Below the pieces are notes generated by a model. It saw nothing but the letters and a program-made list of their open reading frames with translations, did no database searches and was not told the DNA's origin. A stretch of DNA of 64,000 bases from Oscillospiraceae bacterium (lineage in GTDB: Bacteria > Bacillota > Clostridia > Oscillospirales > Ruminococcaceae), in assembly GCA_022768245.1 (NCBI GenBank), contig JALEMR010000021.1, positions 21,941-85,940 on the forward strand, given 5' to 3'. The translations under genes and the position numbers were made by a program. Shown one piece after another: positions 25,766 through 35,494 of the stretch (the stretch's first letter is position 1; each line of letters starts with the position of its first letter).

Positions 25766-26701
25766 TTATGATGCTGTATGTACAGCATTGTTATCCACGG
25801 CATTATCATCTGCGGGATTCACATGTATCATTATATGCTTGATATCGGAGAAGCTTTCTTCAACGGCGCTGTGGACGTTTTCGGCTATCTCGTGGGCGTC
25901 GCGGAGAGAGATATCTCCGTTCACGGCTATTTCTGCGTCGATATAGACCTTACTGCCGAATTTCCTGGTGCGGATGAGGTCAACGCGGACAACTCCGGGC
26001 TGTGAAGCCACAAAGTCGGTGAGCTGAGATTCATATTCCGAGCTGCATGAGGTGTCCAGCATCTTGCTCAAAGCGTCGCGGAAGATATCGACGGCGGCTT
26101 TCGCTATGAATATGCAGATAACGACCTCGGCTATGGGCTCCATAACGGGAAAGCCCAGCATAGCTCCGCCTATGCCGATAAGCGCTCCCACAGAGGAAAG
26201 TGCGTCGGAGCGGTGATGCCAGGCGTCCGCCATGAACGCGGAGGAGCCTATCATCTGCGCATAATGCTTTGTGTAGTGGAACATCCATTCCTTTGTGAGA
26301 ATGGAAACTATCGCGGCGATAAGGGCAACCATTCCGGGGACCTCGATGGAATCGTAATTTCCGCCGATGATGGTATTGATACCGCCCCAGCCTATGCCCA
26401 CTCCTGCGGCGAGAAGTATGCCGCAGAGAATGATAGAAGCTACGCATTCGAAGCGGTCATGACCATATGGGTGGTCCTTGTCAGCCTTGCGGGCGGCGAG
26501 CTTTACGCCTATCATTGCGATAAATGTGGAGAAAACGTCCGACATGGAATGTACGGCGTCGGATATCATGGCGGGAGAATTTCCCAGAGCGCCTGCGGCA
26601 AGCTTGAACGCCGAAAGAACGGTATTTCCGATAAGACTTACGGCGGACATCTTCCTTACGGCGATCTCCTCTGTAACGGTATTGTTTTCGGATTTTTTCA
26701 T
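25766..26701 (-). CDS. Cation diffusion facilitator (CDF) metal exporter
   Basis: About 311 residues. Six predicted membrane helices with the CDF signatures ISDAVHSMSDVFSTF (metal-site Asp/His in helix 2), DKDHPYGHDRFE, and AWHHRSDALSSVGALIG in helix 5. The C-terminal cytoplasmic ferredoxin-like domain (about 215-300) has VDLIRTRKFGSKVYIDAEIAV and HIMIHVNP. DxxHxxSD plus HHRSDAL are of the Zn/Fe/Mn-exporting classes; the exact metal cannot be set by eye. Start 26701 is favoured over 26722 because AGG lies upstream. Two consensus promoters read into it. Confidence 0.93.
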   Translation of the reverse strand: MKKSENNTVTEEIAVRKMSAVSLIGNTVLSAFKLAAGALGNSPAMISDAVHSMSDVFSTFIAMIGVKLAARKADKDHPYGHDRFECVASIILCGILLAAGVGIGWGGINTIIGGNYDSIEVPGMVALIAAIVSILTKEWMFHYTKHYAQMIGSSAFMADAWHHRSDALSSVGALIGIGGAMLGFPVMEPIAEVVICIFIAKAAVDIFRDALSKMLDTSCSSEYESQLTDFVASQPGVVRVDLIRTRKFGSKVYIDAEIAVNGDISLRDAHEIAENVHSAVEESFSDIKHIMIHVNPADDNAVDNNAVHTAS

Positions 26702-26759
26702 ACAAAAGACCTGCCTTTGCACTGATATTAGATTTACCTTAAAAAATGGTATTCTTTAC

Positions 26760-26788
26760 ATTGTATCATATACATAATGGCTTGTCAA
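26760..26788 (-). promoter_or_regulatory. Proximal sigma-A promoter of the CDF gene
   Basis: On the minus strand TTGACA (26788-26783), 17 nt, TACAAT (26765-26760). Confidence 0.85.
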
Positions 26789-26848
26789 GGTTTTTTGCTC
26801 CGAAAAAAATAATATTTTCGTGCCGAAGAAGTCCCGCACCTTAAATAT

Positions 26849-26877
26849 AGTATACCAAAATATTATTAAACTGTCAA
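26849..26877 (-). promoter_or_regulatory. Distal sigma-A promoter of the CDF gene
   Basis: On the minus strand TTGACA (26877-26872), 17 nt, TATACT (26854-26849). Its transcript would cross a short GTGC...GCAC hairpin and a T run near 26800-26840 before the proximal promoter. Confidence 0.75.
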
Positions 26878-26978
26878 CATATTTTATCGCATTTTTAAAT
26901 TATAATCGTTTTTTAATTTTTTCCTTTGTGCGGTGCTGCCTTAACAAAAAATACATACGATTTTTTTATTTAAAGTCA

Positions 26979-27007
26979 TTGACTTGTATTTTGTTATGTG
27001 ATATAAT
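26979..27007 (+). promoter_or_regulatory. Sigma-A promoter upstream of pflB
   Basis: TTGACT (26979-26984), 17 nt, TATAAT (27002-27007); the predicted leader before pflB is about 225 nt. Confidence 0.85.
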
Positions 27008-27013
27008 GTATCT

Positions 27014-27236
27014 GTAAGCGAAAAGCTCCCGCTTTGGAGCGGGGATTTTCTTTGTTATATCCGTGAACGTATGCGGAGGACGGCGTGTGTTTGGAATATT
27101 GATATGCTGTATATCGCCGAGTTAGCATATGATAACTAAAATTTGCATGTTTTATTTACGGATAATGGGACCTCATTTTTCTGTAAAATTGTGAAAAGCA
27201 GAGATATGGGGAGGAAATTTTCAGGAGGTAGAAGTA
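27014..27236 (+). promoter_or_regulatory. Long, possibly structured leader of pflB
   Basis: Features seen: hairpin CCCGCT-TTGG-AGCGGG (27028-27043) followed by a broken T run; a long-range pair TATCCGTGAA (27058-27067) with TTTACGGATA (27155-27164); inside it ATATGCT (27102-27108) with AGCATAT (27124-27130); and an RBS AGGAGG before the ATG. The layout resembles an attenuator or riboswitch-like leader, but I do not recognise a known class. Confidence 0.45.
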
Positions 27237-29489
27237 ATGAACAATTTTGAACAGTGGAACGGCTTTAAAGGCGTCAGATGGCGCGATGAAGTGGATACCA
27301 GAGATTTTATCCAGAACAACTATACTCCCTACGAGGGAAACGAGTCCTTCCTCGAAGGACCTACCGAGGCTACCAACAAGCTCTGGGGCAGACTTAAGGA
27401 GCTCCAGAAGGAGGAACGCGCAAAGGGCGGCGTTCTCGATATGGATACTCATATCGTGTCGGGGCTGACTTCCCACAAGCCCGGCTATATCGACGAGAAC
27501 ATGAAGGACCTCGAAAGAGTAGTCGGTCTCCAGACGGACAAGCCCTTAAAGCGTGCATTCATGCCCTTCGGCGGGATCAAAATGGCGGAGGAGGCTTGCC
27601 GCAACTACGGCTACGAGCCCGACCCCGAGCTCCACAGGATATTCACCGAATTTCACAAGACCCATAATCAGGCGGTCTATGACGCATATACTCCCGAGAT
27701 GAGGGCTGCAAGAAAGAACAAGATAATCACAGGTCTCCCCGATACATACGGAAGAGGACGTATCGTCGGCGATTACCGCCGCGTGGCGCTCTACGGGATC
27801 GACTACCTCGTTGCCAAGAAGACCGAGGATCTCAACTTCTGCGGAAACGGCAAGATGAGAGATGATATCATCCGCCGCCGCGAGGAGATAGCTGACCAGA
27901 TCAAGGCTCTTAAGGCAATGAAGGTAATGGCAGAGTCCTACGGCTACGACATCTCACAGCCCGCAAAGGACGCAAGAGAGGCATGCCAGTGGCTCTACTT
28001 CGGCTATCTTGCGGCTATCAAGACCCAGAACGGCGCAGCTATGTCTGTGGGAAGAATTTCTACCTTCCTCGATATCTATATCCAGAGAGACCTTGACAAC
28101 GGCACTCTCACCGAAAAGGAAGCTCAGGAGCTTATCGACCACATGGTCATGAAGTTCAGAATGGTCAAGTTCGCGAGAATTCCCTCCTACAACGAGCTTT
28201 TCTCGGGCGACCCCGTATGGGCTACCCTCTCCGTTGCGGGACTGGGCATAGACGGCCGCTCCATGGTCACCAAGAATGACTTCCGCTTCCTCCACACTCT
28301 CGAAAACATGGGACCCTCTCCCGAGCCCAATCTGACCGTGCTCTACTCGGAAAGACTTCCCGAGGCGTTCAAGAAATACGCTGCGATGATATCCGTCACC
28401 ACAAGCTCTATCCAGTACGAGAACGACGACGTTATGCGCGTTGAATGGGGCGACGACTATGCTATCTGCTGCTGCGTTTCCGCAACTCAGACGGGCAAGG
28501 AGATGCAGTTCTTCGGCGCAAGAGCAAACCTTGCAAAGTGCCTGCTCTATGCGATAAACGGCGGCGTGGACGAAAAGACCCGCGCACAGGTGGGACCCAA
28601 GCTCGTGCCTATCAGGTCGGAATACCTCGATTATGTTGAGGTAATGCAGAAATATGACGAGATGATGAGCTGGCTGGCAAGCATCTACGTTCACACACTG
28701 AACCTTATCCACTACATGCACGACAAATACTACTATGAAGCTGCCGAAATGGCGCTCATCGATTCCAACGTAAGACGCACCTTTGCAACGGGAATTGCAG
28801 GCTTCTCCCATGTGGTGGATTCCCTTTCCGCTATCAAGTACGCAAAGGTAAGGACTGTCCGCGACGATTCGGGACTCTGCATCGACTACGAGGTGGAGGG
28901 CGACTTCCCCCGCTACGGCAACGACGACGACCGTGCGGACGACATCGCAGTATGGCTCCTTAAGACATTCCTCCACAAGATAAAGCAGTGCCATACATAT
29001 CGCGATTCCGAGCCTACAACGTCCATTCTTACCATCACATCGAACGTCGTTTACGGCAAGGCTACGGGCTCTCTTCCCGACGGCAGACGTGCGGGTGAGC
29101 CTCTGTCTCCCGGTGCGAACCCCTCCTACGGCGCGGAGAAGAACGGACTGCTTGCTTCCCTTAACTCTGTTGCGAAGCTCCCCTACGAGTGGGCACTGGA
29201 CGGTATTTCCAACACGCAGACCATCTCCCCCGACGCACTGGGTCACTCCGACGAAGAGCGTGCGGAGAATCTGGTGAACGTTCTGGACGGATATTTTGAG
29301 AAGGGCGCGCATCATCTGAACGTGAACGTATTCGGCACAGAGAAGCTCATTGACGCAATGGAGCACCCCGAGAAGGAAGAGTATGCGAACTTCACCATAA
29401 GAGTATCGGGATATGCGGTAAAGTTCATCGACCTGACAAGAGAGCAGCAGCTGGACGTTATCGCACGTACCTGCCATAAGAGTATGTGA
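27237..29489 (+). CDS. pflB: Formate C-acetyltransferase (pyruvate formate-lyase)
   Basis: 750 residues. Glycyl-radical enzyme that splits pyruvate with CoA into acetyl-CoA and formate. Active-site cysteines in [20 protein letters not shown] (Cys411-413), and the radical glycine in [20 protein letters not shown] (Gly725), close to the C-terminus as expected. The start [19 protein letters not shown] and LHYMHDKY-type stretches fit genuine PFL and not the diol dehydratase group. Its activase gene pflA lies downstream, split from it by the second copy of the dispersed element. Key step in anaerobic mixed-acid fermentation. Confidence 0.97.
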   Translation: MNNFEQWNGFKGVRWRDEVDTRDFIQNNYTPYEGNESFLEGPTEATNKLWGRLKELQKEERAKGGVLDMDTHIVSGLTSHKPGYIDENMKDLERVVGLQTDKPLKRAFMPFGGIKMAEEACRNYGYEPDPELHRIFTEFHKTHNQAVYDAYTPEMRAARKNKIITGLPDTYGRGRIVGDYRRVALYGIDYLVAKKTEDLNFCGNGKMRDDIIRRREEIADQIKALKAMKVMAESYGYDISQPAKDAREACQWLYFGYLAAIKTQNGAAMSVGRISTFLDIYIQRDLDNGTLTEKEAQELIDHMVMKFRMVKFARIPSYNELFSGDPVWATLSVAGLGIDGRSMVTKNDFRFLHTLENMGPSPEPNLTVLYSERLPEAFKKYAAMISVTTSSIQYENDDVMRVEWGDDYAICCCVSATQTGKEMQFFGARANLAKCLLYAINGGVDEKTRAQVGPKLVPIRSEYLDYVEVMQKYDEMMSWLASIYVHTLNLIHYMHDKYYYEAAEMALIDSNVRRTFATGIAGFSHVVDSLSAIKYAKVRTVRDDSGLCIDYEVEGDFPRYGNDDDRADDIAVWLLKTFLHKIKQCHTYRDSEPTTSILTITSNVVYGKATGSLPDGRRAGEPLSPGANPSYGAEKNGLLASLNSVAKLPYEWALDGISNTQTISPDALGHSDEERAENLVNVLDGYFEKGAHHLNVNVFGTEKLIDAMEHPEKEEYANFTIRVSGYAVKFIDLTREQQLDVIARTCHKSM

Positions 29490-29937
29490 GCCGGGGACGC
29501 CCCGGCGGGCGATTGCCGCGTTGTTAGTGTTCAGCTTAGGTTACATTAAGCCGCGGAAGTAAGAAACGAGCGAAGGAAGGTGCGAGGCTGAGAGTAACAG
29601 CAGCTGAGCAGTAAGCCCGAATTAAAAAGTTTCGCCGGCCTTTTCCAAAGGCCGCGAGTTTCCAAAGGGCGGAGTCCTTTGGTCGCTGTCCGCAGACAGC
29701 GAAATCCCCCACCGGCACGTAACACAGCGATGCTCTGAATCTAAGCCGAAGCGCCGAACAGCAATAAAGCGCCGCCCGTGTAAAAACACGAAAGGCAGCA
29801 AACGAACAGCAAATATTCACGATAAGTAAGATAAATCCGGGCGGCGCAGCATTTGACAGCGGAGCGTCTCAAATGCGCGGAGCGGAGCTCCGCCGAAAAC
29901 GAACGATTACTCTCATGTGACCGCAAAGCCCGAATCA
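29490..29937 (+). repeat. Dispersed multi-hairpin element, copy B
   Basis: Starts at the base after the pflB stop with GCCGGGGACGCCCCGGC. Same order of hairpins as copy A (14049-14539): GGCCTTTTCCAAAGGCC; CCAAAGG/CCTTTGG; CGCTGTC-CGCA-GACAGCG (29684-29701; copy A has CGCCGCT/AGCGGCG, three paired changes); GCGCCGCCCG (29769-29778) with CGGGCGGCGC (29838-29847); GCATTTGA/TCAAATGC (29849-29876); GCGGAGC-GGA-GCTCCGC (29877-29893), against GTGAAGTC-GGA-GACTTCAC in copy A. It separates pflB from pflA. Confidence 0.85.
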
Positions 29938-29982
29938 GAACAGTGCTCCGTCGAAACCAAAGAACAAATCACAAAATAAACC

Positions 29983-30018
29983 GCAAAAGTCCTCAAAGCA
30001 ATTGGGGGCTTTTGCTTT
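29983..30018 (+). terminator. Terminator between pflB and pflA
   Basis: GCAAAAGTCCTC (29983-29994) pairs with GGGGGCTTTTGC (30004-30015), 12 base pairs including three G-T, followed by a short T run. If active, it would end pflB transcripts, with pflA read from readthrough or a weak local promoter. Confidence 0.75.
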
Positions 30019-30075
30019 ACAGCGAATAATCAGACATGCATAACAAATACTAAATAGCGAAAGGCTGTGAGATAA

Positions 30076-30816
30076 ATGGAAAACACATCCGCTGTGGGAC
30101 GGATACACTCCACGGAAAGCTTCGGCGCTGCGGACGGTCCCGGGGTGAGGTATATCATCTTTATGCAGGGCTGCGATATGCGGTGCAGATACTGTCATAA
30201 TCCCGATACGTGGGATAAGTCCCGCGGTACCGAAATAACTGCCGAACAGGCACTGAAACAGGCGCTTCGATACAGGTCATACTGGAAAAAGGGCGGCGGT
30301 ATCACCGTCAGCGGCGGCGAGCCGCTATTGCAGACAGATTTCCTTACCGAGCTTTTCAGGCTCGCTAAGGCGGAAAATGTCAGCACCTGCATCGACACCG
30401 CAGGTCAGCCCTTTACCCGTGAGGAGCCCTTCTTCTCCAAGTTCAACGAGCTGATGAAGTATACCGACCTGCTGCTGCTGGATATCAAGGAGATATCCTC
30501 CGAACGGCACAGGAACGTTACGGGTCATGACAATGCAAATATTCTTGATATGGCGAGGTATTTAAGCGACATCGGCAAGCCTGTGTGGATAAGACACGTT
30601 CTCGTGCCGACCCTCTCCGATTTTGACGAGGATATCGACGGACTGCGGAAATTCCTCGATACGCTGAAAAACGTTGAACGGGTGGAGATACTGCCTTATC
30701 ATACTCTCGGAAGATTCAAGTGGGATGAGCTGGGAATAAAATATCCCCTGGAGGGCGTGGAGCCTCCGTCGGAGGAAAGAATTTTCAATGCGAAAAAGCG
30801 GCTGGGGATACTCTGA
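30076..30816 (+). CDS. pflA: Pyruvate formate-lyase activating enzyme
   Basis: 246 residues. Radical SAM enzyme that abstracts hydrogen from the PFL glycine. The cluster motif is in MQGCDMRCRYCHNPDTW (CxxxCxxC), preceded by ESFGAADGPGVRYIIF and followed by GGGITVSGGEPLLQ and TCIDTAGQ, all typical of PflA. LLLDIKEI and VLVPTLSDFDEDI are also conserved. Lies downstream of pflB as in many Firmicutes, but 586 nt away because of the inserted element. Confidence 0.97.
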   Translation: MENTSAVGRIHSTESFGAADGPGVRYIIFMQGCDMRCRYCHNPDTWDKSRGTEITAEQALKQALRYRSYWKKGGGITVSGGEPLLQTDFLTELFRLAKAENVSTCIDTAGQPFTREEPFFSKFNELMKYTDLLLLDIKEISSERHRNVTGHDNANILDMARYLSDIGKPVWIRHVLVPTLSDFDEDIDGLRKFLDTLKNVERVEILPYHTLGRFKWDELGIKYPLEGVEPPSEERIFNAKKRLGIL

Positions 30817-30833
30817 CCCGAAAATAATAATCG

Positions 30834-30870
30834 GCTCTCAGTGCCCGACAAGGCTTCTGAGGGCTTTTTT
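30834..30870 (+). terminator. Terminator after pflA
   Basis: GGCTCTCAG and CTGAGGGCT pair (one G-T) around a 14-nt loop, followed by T6. Confidence 0.8.
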
Positions 30871-30988
30871 GCACAATAAAAAATATTACGACATTTTAAA
30901 CGTTTTATATCAATTTTTGCTTTAATAAGATAAAATATTATTAGTCAATATGTATCATTTTTTAATTTGAAAATAAACAAAATACCAA

Positions 30989-31017
30989 TTGACACGGCGG
31001 GTGTTTTTTGTTATAAT
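30989..31017 (+). promoter_or_regulatory. Consensus sigma-A promoter of the chemoreceptor gene
   Basis: TTGACA (30989-30994), 17 nt, TATAAT (31012-31017): a perfect match, about 120 nt before the start. The rest of the 30817-31135 gap is AT-rich and holds only the pflA terminator. Confidence 0.85.
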
Positions 31018-31135
31018 TTATATACTGAAAAAGCTGAATAATTCGAAAATGTTTTATATAAACAGTATTTCGGACAGCCTTTTTCGCCGACATTATATGT
31101 ATCTTCATAAATATACATAATGGGAGGAAAACAAG

Positions 31136-33088
31136 ATGGGTAAAAAAGCAAGAGTGGAAATAGGGATAACCTTGGTTGTCGGAGGGATCATTGCCATAAG
31201 TATCGCGGCAACTCTTGTAATATCTCTGGTGCTGAGCACCAGGCATAATAATCAGAATTTCAACGATATGGCTGATATCGGCGTTCATGTCTTCGAGGAG
31301 AAGATATCTGACCACGCTGCGCATCTGGAGGATGTGTATTCCTTCTGGTCAGTGCAGGGTGCGGCTCAGGCTGTGGCTTCGGGAGACAGTGCCGCTCTGG
31401 CGGAGCTTTTCAAAAATGCTCCCGTTGACGAGTACACCTTCTGTCTGTTCACCGACTCGGACGGAAATAAGATATGGAGCAGCGATAATTATAAGCTCAA
31501 CGCCTTCAAAGCGTCGGAGGTCCTTGACGGGAAGAATACTCTGCGCGGCATATTTACCGACAGCGAGGACGGTCTGCCTATCAGCTGTATCTATGCGGTG
31601 CCCGTGCTGAACGGCGACGGCTCCCTTGCAGGCGCATGTCTGCTGGGCTATGACCTTTCCGCCGACGATTATCTTACCGAGATAAAGGAACAGACAGGCA
31701 ACGATGTCACCATCTTCGCAGGAGATACCCGCTATGCCACCACAGTCGTAAACCACGACGGCACCAAGGCAGTGGGCACTCAGATGAGCGATAAGGTCAG
31801 GAAGGCTGTCCTTGAGGATAATGAGACCTACAGAGGTCAGGCGGATATCCTCGGAGACAAGTACTTCGTGACCTATGAGCCTATCAAGGATATCTACGGC
31901 AATACCATAGGCGCCCTCTTCGCAGGACAGCCTACCGCAGAGAGCGACAAGGCATTCGTAAGCGTCATAATCATCGCAGTCATTGCGGCTATAGTGATAA
32001 TGGGCGCATCCAGCTTCCTTATCAGCAAAATTATGAAGGTGATAATCGTCAAGCCCATTATGGATTCCCGCTCCCTCAGCGAAAGCATGAACGCAGGCAT
32101 ACTGAACGTTCCCGATTTCGAGGGCAAGGCTGTCGAAAACGAGGTGGGCGATCTGACCCTTGTCCTTCAGGAGACCAAGCACACCCTTTCAAACTACATA
32201 GAGGATATCTCAAAAGTGCTTGAAGCTATGGCGTGCGGCGATTTCACCGTCAAGCCCTCAATTGAATATCACGGCGATTTTGAGAAGATAGAACGCTCCT
32301 TCGGCGTGATAAGACAACAGCTTTCGGGACTTGTCCGCGGGATTAATATTTCCTCCGAGCAGGTAATGGCAGGCTCCGCGCAGATGGCGGACGGTTCTCA
32401 GATACTCGCTAACGGCACCACCACCCAGGCGAACGCCATAGAAGAGCTTAACGCGACTATCGGCGCTATCTCCGAAAAGGTCGAGGCAAATGCCCGTAAT
32501 GCCGTTCATGCAAAGGAGCTTTCCGCAGATATGGAAGCGAGCGCCGTCACCGAAAACGAGGAAATGAGCGGCGTGATAACAGCCATGAAGGAAATCGAAG
32601 AAAAATCCGCGGAGATAAACGGTATCATAAATACTATCAGCGATATCGCCTTCCAGACCAATATCCTTGCACTTAACGCGGCAGTCGAAGCGGCAAGAGC
32701 GGGCGAAGCGGGCAAGGGCTTTGCGGTCGTTGCGGACGAGGTAAGAAATCTTGCGTCCAAGAGCGCGGAAGCGGTAAATCTGACGTCCGGGCTTATCACG
32801 TCCACGGTAGACGCCATAAACGACGGCTCCGCAAAGGTGAACTCCGCAGCTGTTTCCATGAAGAGCATCACCGAAAAGGCAAAGGAGACCAGCCGTCTTA
32901 TCGACGAGATATCCACGGCCTCCGAGGAGCAGGCAGAGTCCATAAAGCAGGTAACACAAGGACTTTCTCAGATATCTGTTGTAGTTCAGCAGAACAGCGC
33001 CACAGCCGAGGAGACCGCGGCTTCCTGCGAAGAGCTCAACGGTCAGTCCCGTCTCTTAAGACAGCAGATCGAAAAGCTGAAGGCGTAA
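31136..33088 (+). CDS. Methyl-accepting chemotaxis protein with extracytoplasmic Cache-type sensor
   Basis: 650 residues. Membrane helix 1 at about 10-31, a periplasm-side sensor domain of about 240 residues (single-Cache-like; contains [19 protein letters not shown] and [21 protein letters not shown]), membrane helix 2 at about 278-300 ([18 protein letters not shown]), a HAMP-like linker, then the long signalling coiled coil. The hairpin tip is [35 protein letters not shown] (highly conserved in all MCPs). No C-terminal pentapeptide tether. It would couple through CheW/CheA to the flagellar motor encoded in part at the window start. Ligand unknown. Confidence 0.95.
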   Translation: MGKKARVEIGITLVVGGIIAISIAATLVISLVLSTRHNNQNFNDMADIGVHVFEEKISDHAAHLEDVYSFWSVQGAAQAVASGDSAALAELFKNAPVDEYTFCLFTDSDGNKIWSSDNYKLNAFKASEVLDGKNTLRGIFTDSEDGLPISCIYAVPVLNGDGSLAGACLLGYDLSADDYLTEIKEQTGNDVTIFAGDTRYATTVVNHDGTKAVGTQMSDKVRKAVLEDNETYRGQADILGDKYFVTYEPIKDIYGNTIGALFAGQPTAESDKAFVSVIIIAVIAAIVIMGASSFLISKIMKVIIVKPIMDSRSLSESMNAGILNVPDFEGKAVENEVGDLTLVLQETKHTLSNYIEDISKVLEAMACGDFTVKPSIEYHGDFEKIERSFGVIRQQLSGLVRGINISSEQVMAGSAQMADGSQILANGTTTQANAIEELNATIGAISEKVEANARNAVHAKELSADMEASAVTENEEMSGVITAMKEIEEKSAEINGIINTISDIAFQTNILALNAAVEAARAGEAGKGFAVVADEVRNLASKSAEAVNLTSGLITSTVDAINDGSAKVNSAAVSMKSITEKAKETSRLIDEISTASEEQAESIKQVTQGLSQISVVVQQNSATAEETAASCEELNGQSRLLRQQIEKLKA

Positions 33089-33111
33089 AAAGTTATGATA
33101 TAATAACACCG

Positions 33112-33144
33112 GCGGCTGCCTTTTATCGGGCAGCCGCTGTTTTA
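33112..33144 (+). terminator. Terminator after the chemoreceptor gene
   Basis: GCGGCTGCC (33112-33120) with GGCAGCCGC (33129-33137), then TGTTTTAT. Confidence 0.75.
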
Positions 33145-33154
33145 TCAACTGATA

Positions 33155-33802
33155 TTATACTTTACAGGAGAATTTTCCGTCCGCTTCGATAAGCTTCATT
33201 CTGAGAGGACAGGTGTCGCATTTCGGCGACCTTGCGGTGCAGTATTCACGTCCGAACAGCACCAGTCTGTGACAGAAATCCGAGGACTTGTCCGCGGGGA
33301 GCAGCTTCCGCAGGTCATCTTCAACGGCGGCGGGAGCTTTGTTGTCGGTAAGTCTCAGCCGTCCCGTAATGCGAATGAAGTGGGTGTCGGTGACTACCGC
33401 AGGCTTGTGATATATGTCCCCCAGCAGAAGATTTGCGGTCTTGCGGCCTATCCCGGGGAGGGTGAGCAGCTCGTCGAGAGTGTCGGGGAGGACTCCGCCG
33501 TACACGTCCCGCAGACGGGCGCACATCTCAACTATGCTTTTAGCCTTTGTGTTGGCAAGTCCGCAGGGACGTATTATCTCGGCGATATCGGAGACCTCCG
33601 CGTCGGCAAGGCTGTCAAGGGTGGGGTATTTCTCAAAGAGAACGGGGGTGACGATATTCACCCGCGCGTCGGTGCACTGTGCGGAGAGCCGCGCGGCTAT
33701 CATAAGCTGATAGGGCTCCTCATAGGTCAGGGAGCATATAGCTTCGGGATATATTTCTTCCAGCCCCGCCACAGCTGCGGCGGCTATTTTTTTCTTGTTC
33801 AT
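33155..33802 (-). CDS. nth: Endonuclease III, DNA glycosylase/AP lyase
   Basis: 215 residues. Helix-hairpin-helix LPGIGRKTANLLLG, with the catalytic Lys in GRK(T) and the Asp in VVTDTHFIRI. Iron-sulfur cysteines near the end: EYCTARSPKCDTCPLRM gives C-X6-C-X2-C as usual, but the fourth cysteine does not follow after five residues; the next Cys is 14 residues on, three from the end (FSCKV). The cluster may use the displaced Cys or be altered. Excises oxidised pyrimidines. Encoded just after the PAP2 gene on the same strand (12-nt gap). Confidence 0.94.
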   Translation of the reverse strand: MNKKKIAAAAVAGLEEIYPEAICSLTYEEPYQLMIAARLSAQCTDARVNIVTPVLFEKYPTLDSLADAEVSDIAEIIRPCGLANTKAKSIVEMCARLRDVYGGVLPDTLDELLTLPGIGRKTANLLLGDIYHKPAVVTDTHFIRITGRLRLTDNKAPAAVEDDLRKLLPADKSSDFCHRLVLFGREYCTARSPKCDTCPLRMKLIEADGKFSCKV

Positions 33803-33814
33803 GGCGTACTCCTT

Positions 33815-34309
33815 TCAGATAAGGACAAATCCGATAACTCCGCATACAGCGGAAAATATTATCCCTGCAATAGTATCACGGGGAAAATGGACTCCCATTA
33901 CGGGGCGTATCACCGCAGTTATCAGCGTGACAGCGCAGAGAGCCAGTCCTGCGGGGATATTCACATAAAGCCACGCCGCAGCGATTATGGCGATACAGAC
34001 CGTGTGTCTGCTGGGGAAGGACTTTCCCTTGGTGGATTTGGGGATAAGTGGCGTGATATCAAGCTTTTCGTAGGGACGGGGAGCGTTTATCCCGTTGCGG
34101 ACAACGGTCGCCAGCAGGAATGTGACTGCGGGCACTGCAATACATCTGATAATACGGATATCCATAGTGACCGCAAGGAATATGAGCAGTGCGGCATATG
34201 CGCCGTAGCCTATGTAAACGGTGAGCTTATTAAGTATTTTCAGCACGGTGAGCCGATAGGGCTTTTCGCCGAACCGATCGGATATTTTACGGTATTTTTC
34301 TTCGTTCAT
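33815..34309 (-). CDS. PAP2-family membrane phosphatase
   Basis: 164 residues with about four membrane helices. PAP2 motifs: NAPRPYE (a shortened motif 1), FPSRHT (motif 2, catalytic His) and GVHFPRDTIAG (motif 3, Arg-x5-His type with variation). Family members hydrolyse lipid phosphates such as undecaprenyl pyrophosphate or phosphatidylglycerophosphate; which one here is unknown. Upstream lies the terminator of the tRNA genes, so its own promoter must be in the short gap, or it is reached by readthrough. Confidence 0.88.
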   Translation of the reverse strand: MNEEKYRKISDRFGEKPYRLTVLKILNKLTVYIGYGAYAALLIFLAVTMDIRIIRCIAVPAVTFLLATVVRNGINAPRPYEKLDITPLIPKSTKGKSFPSRHTVCIAIIAAAWLYVNIPAGLALCAVTLITAVIRPVMGVHFPRDTIAGIIFSAVCGVIGFVLI

Positions 34310-34325
34310 GATATTGTTCCTTTTA

Positions 34326-34366
34326 GTAAAAAAATAAACTGCAAACGAAAAAATGTTTGCAGTTTA
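34326..34366 (-). terminator. Terminator of the tRNA-Ser pair
   Basis: On the minus strand AAACTGCAAAC, an 8-nt loop, GTTTGCAGTTT, then T7: 11 perfect base pairs. Confidence 0.9.
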
Positions 34367-34368
34367 TC

Positions 34369-34458
34369 TGGCGGAGATGGAGAGACTCGAACTCTCGCGC
34401 CGGTTACCCGACCTACGCCCTTAGCAGGGGCGCCTCGTCACCACTTGAGTACATCTCC
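34369..34458 (-). tRNA. tRNA-Ser (anticodon GCT)
   Basis: Minus strand, 90 nt with encoded CCA. Acceptor GGAGATG/CATCTCC, anticodon loop CTGCTAA, a long variable arm (type II tRNA) and T loop GTTCGAGTC. Reads AGC/AGT serine codons. Confidence 0.95.
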
Positions 34459-34495
34459 GTAAATGGCAGCCGTATAAAAAGTATTGATTTTTATA

Positions 34496-34584
<89 letters not shown>

Positions 34585-34622
34585 GTATAAGCCGCATAGC
34601 CTTATCGGCTAACGACTTATTT

Positions 34623-34651
34623 ATTATATCATACAATTTCTGTTTTGTCAA
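34623..34651 (-). promoter_or_regulatory. Consensus promoter of the tRNA-Ser pair
   Basis: On the minus strand TTGACA (34651-34646), 17 nt, TATAAT (34628-34623), with an extended TG-A before the -10. Confidence 0.9.
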
Positions 34652-34705
34652 GGGATTTTCGAAAAAATATTTTTTGCGGGGGATATTGCCTGTTCTGCGC
34701 GGTTT

Positions 34706-35251
34706 TCAGTCGGTCCTGCCGTTTATTATGACCATGGATTTGAGAATGGCTATCTGAGATTTTGCGTCGGGTATCTCGTTGTTCATCACCATTTCCACAG
34801 CCTTTTCGAAGGGCATGCGGATAACGTCTAAGAACTCGTCCTCGTCAAGATGACGGTCCTCGAAATGAAGCCCCTCGCAGAGATACATGTGGATCTTCTC
34901 GGTATCGTAAGCCACGGTGGGGTAGCACACGCCTAAATCGGTGACCTTATCGCAGACTGCGCCCGTTTCCTCCTTGAGCTCGCGGAGAGCGGTCTCATAG
35001 GGGTCCTCGCCGTAGTTGAGCTTTCCCGCGGGCACCTCGATAAGCTGTGTCCCGAAGGGATAGCGGAACTGCTTCACCATGATGATATCGCCGTTATCGT
35101 CCAGCGGAACGACGCAGGCTCCGCCGGGGTGGGAGATGACTTCTCTTGTGGCAGAAGAGCCGTCCTCCAGCTCCACGGTGTCAACGCGCAGGTCAACGAC
35201 CTTTCCGCTGAAAACGGGTTTGCTGTCCGTAGTTTTTTCTTCAAGATGCAT
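34706..35251 (-). CDS. NUDIX hydrolase, ADP-ribose pyrophosphatase type
   Basis: 181 residues from MHLEEKTTDSK, where AAAGGCGG gives a fair site; a longer in-frame start at 35308 is unlikely. The NUDIX box is complete: GKLNYGEDPYETALRELKEETGA (G-x5-E-x7-RELxEExG). Upstream VKQFRYPFGTQLIEVPAG is the mark of the ADP-ribose pyrophosphatase (NudF/YqkG) group, which removes toxic ADP-ribose. Monocistronic by layout; 35252-35494 shows no other gene. Confidence 0.93.
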   Translation of the reverse strand: MHLEEKTTDSKPVFSGKVVDLRVDTVELEDGSSATREVISHPGGACVVPLDDNGDIIMVKQFRYPFGTQLIEVPAGKLNYGEDPYETALRELKEETGAVCDKVTDLGVCYPTVAYDTEKIHMYLCEGLHFEDRHLDEDEFLDVIRMPFEKAVEMVMNNEIPDAKSQIAILKSMVIINGRTD

Positions 35252-35494
35252 ATTATTACCGCCTTTATTATAGTATAGTTTATTAGCTTTATTATATTGC
35301 TCCCCCAATTAACTGTTGAATTTTCTGCTTGCCCCGCTGCCAAAATCCTTCGTCAGAAAACCTTGAAATATCGCATATTCCTGCGGTTTTCTTCCTAGTC
35401 TTTTGACAGCGGTTCTGCGCATAAATCTTCATCAGTTAATTTGTGGAGCAATAGCATTTTTTGTTTGGTTTGGCAATAGGGGAGTGGGTCAATA

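Noticed and set aside
27954..29477. Long open frame of 507 codons antisense to pflB
   Set aside because: It is a shadow of the strongly C/G-ending codons of pflB; no RBS or known family, while pflB on the other strand is certain.
31020..31135. Possible flagellar sigma-28 promoter (GCCGACAT near 31088) for the chemoreceptor
   Set aside because: No TAAA at the needed distance upstream, and a perfect sigma-A promoter is present.
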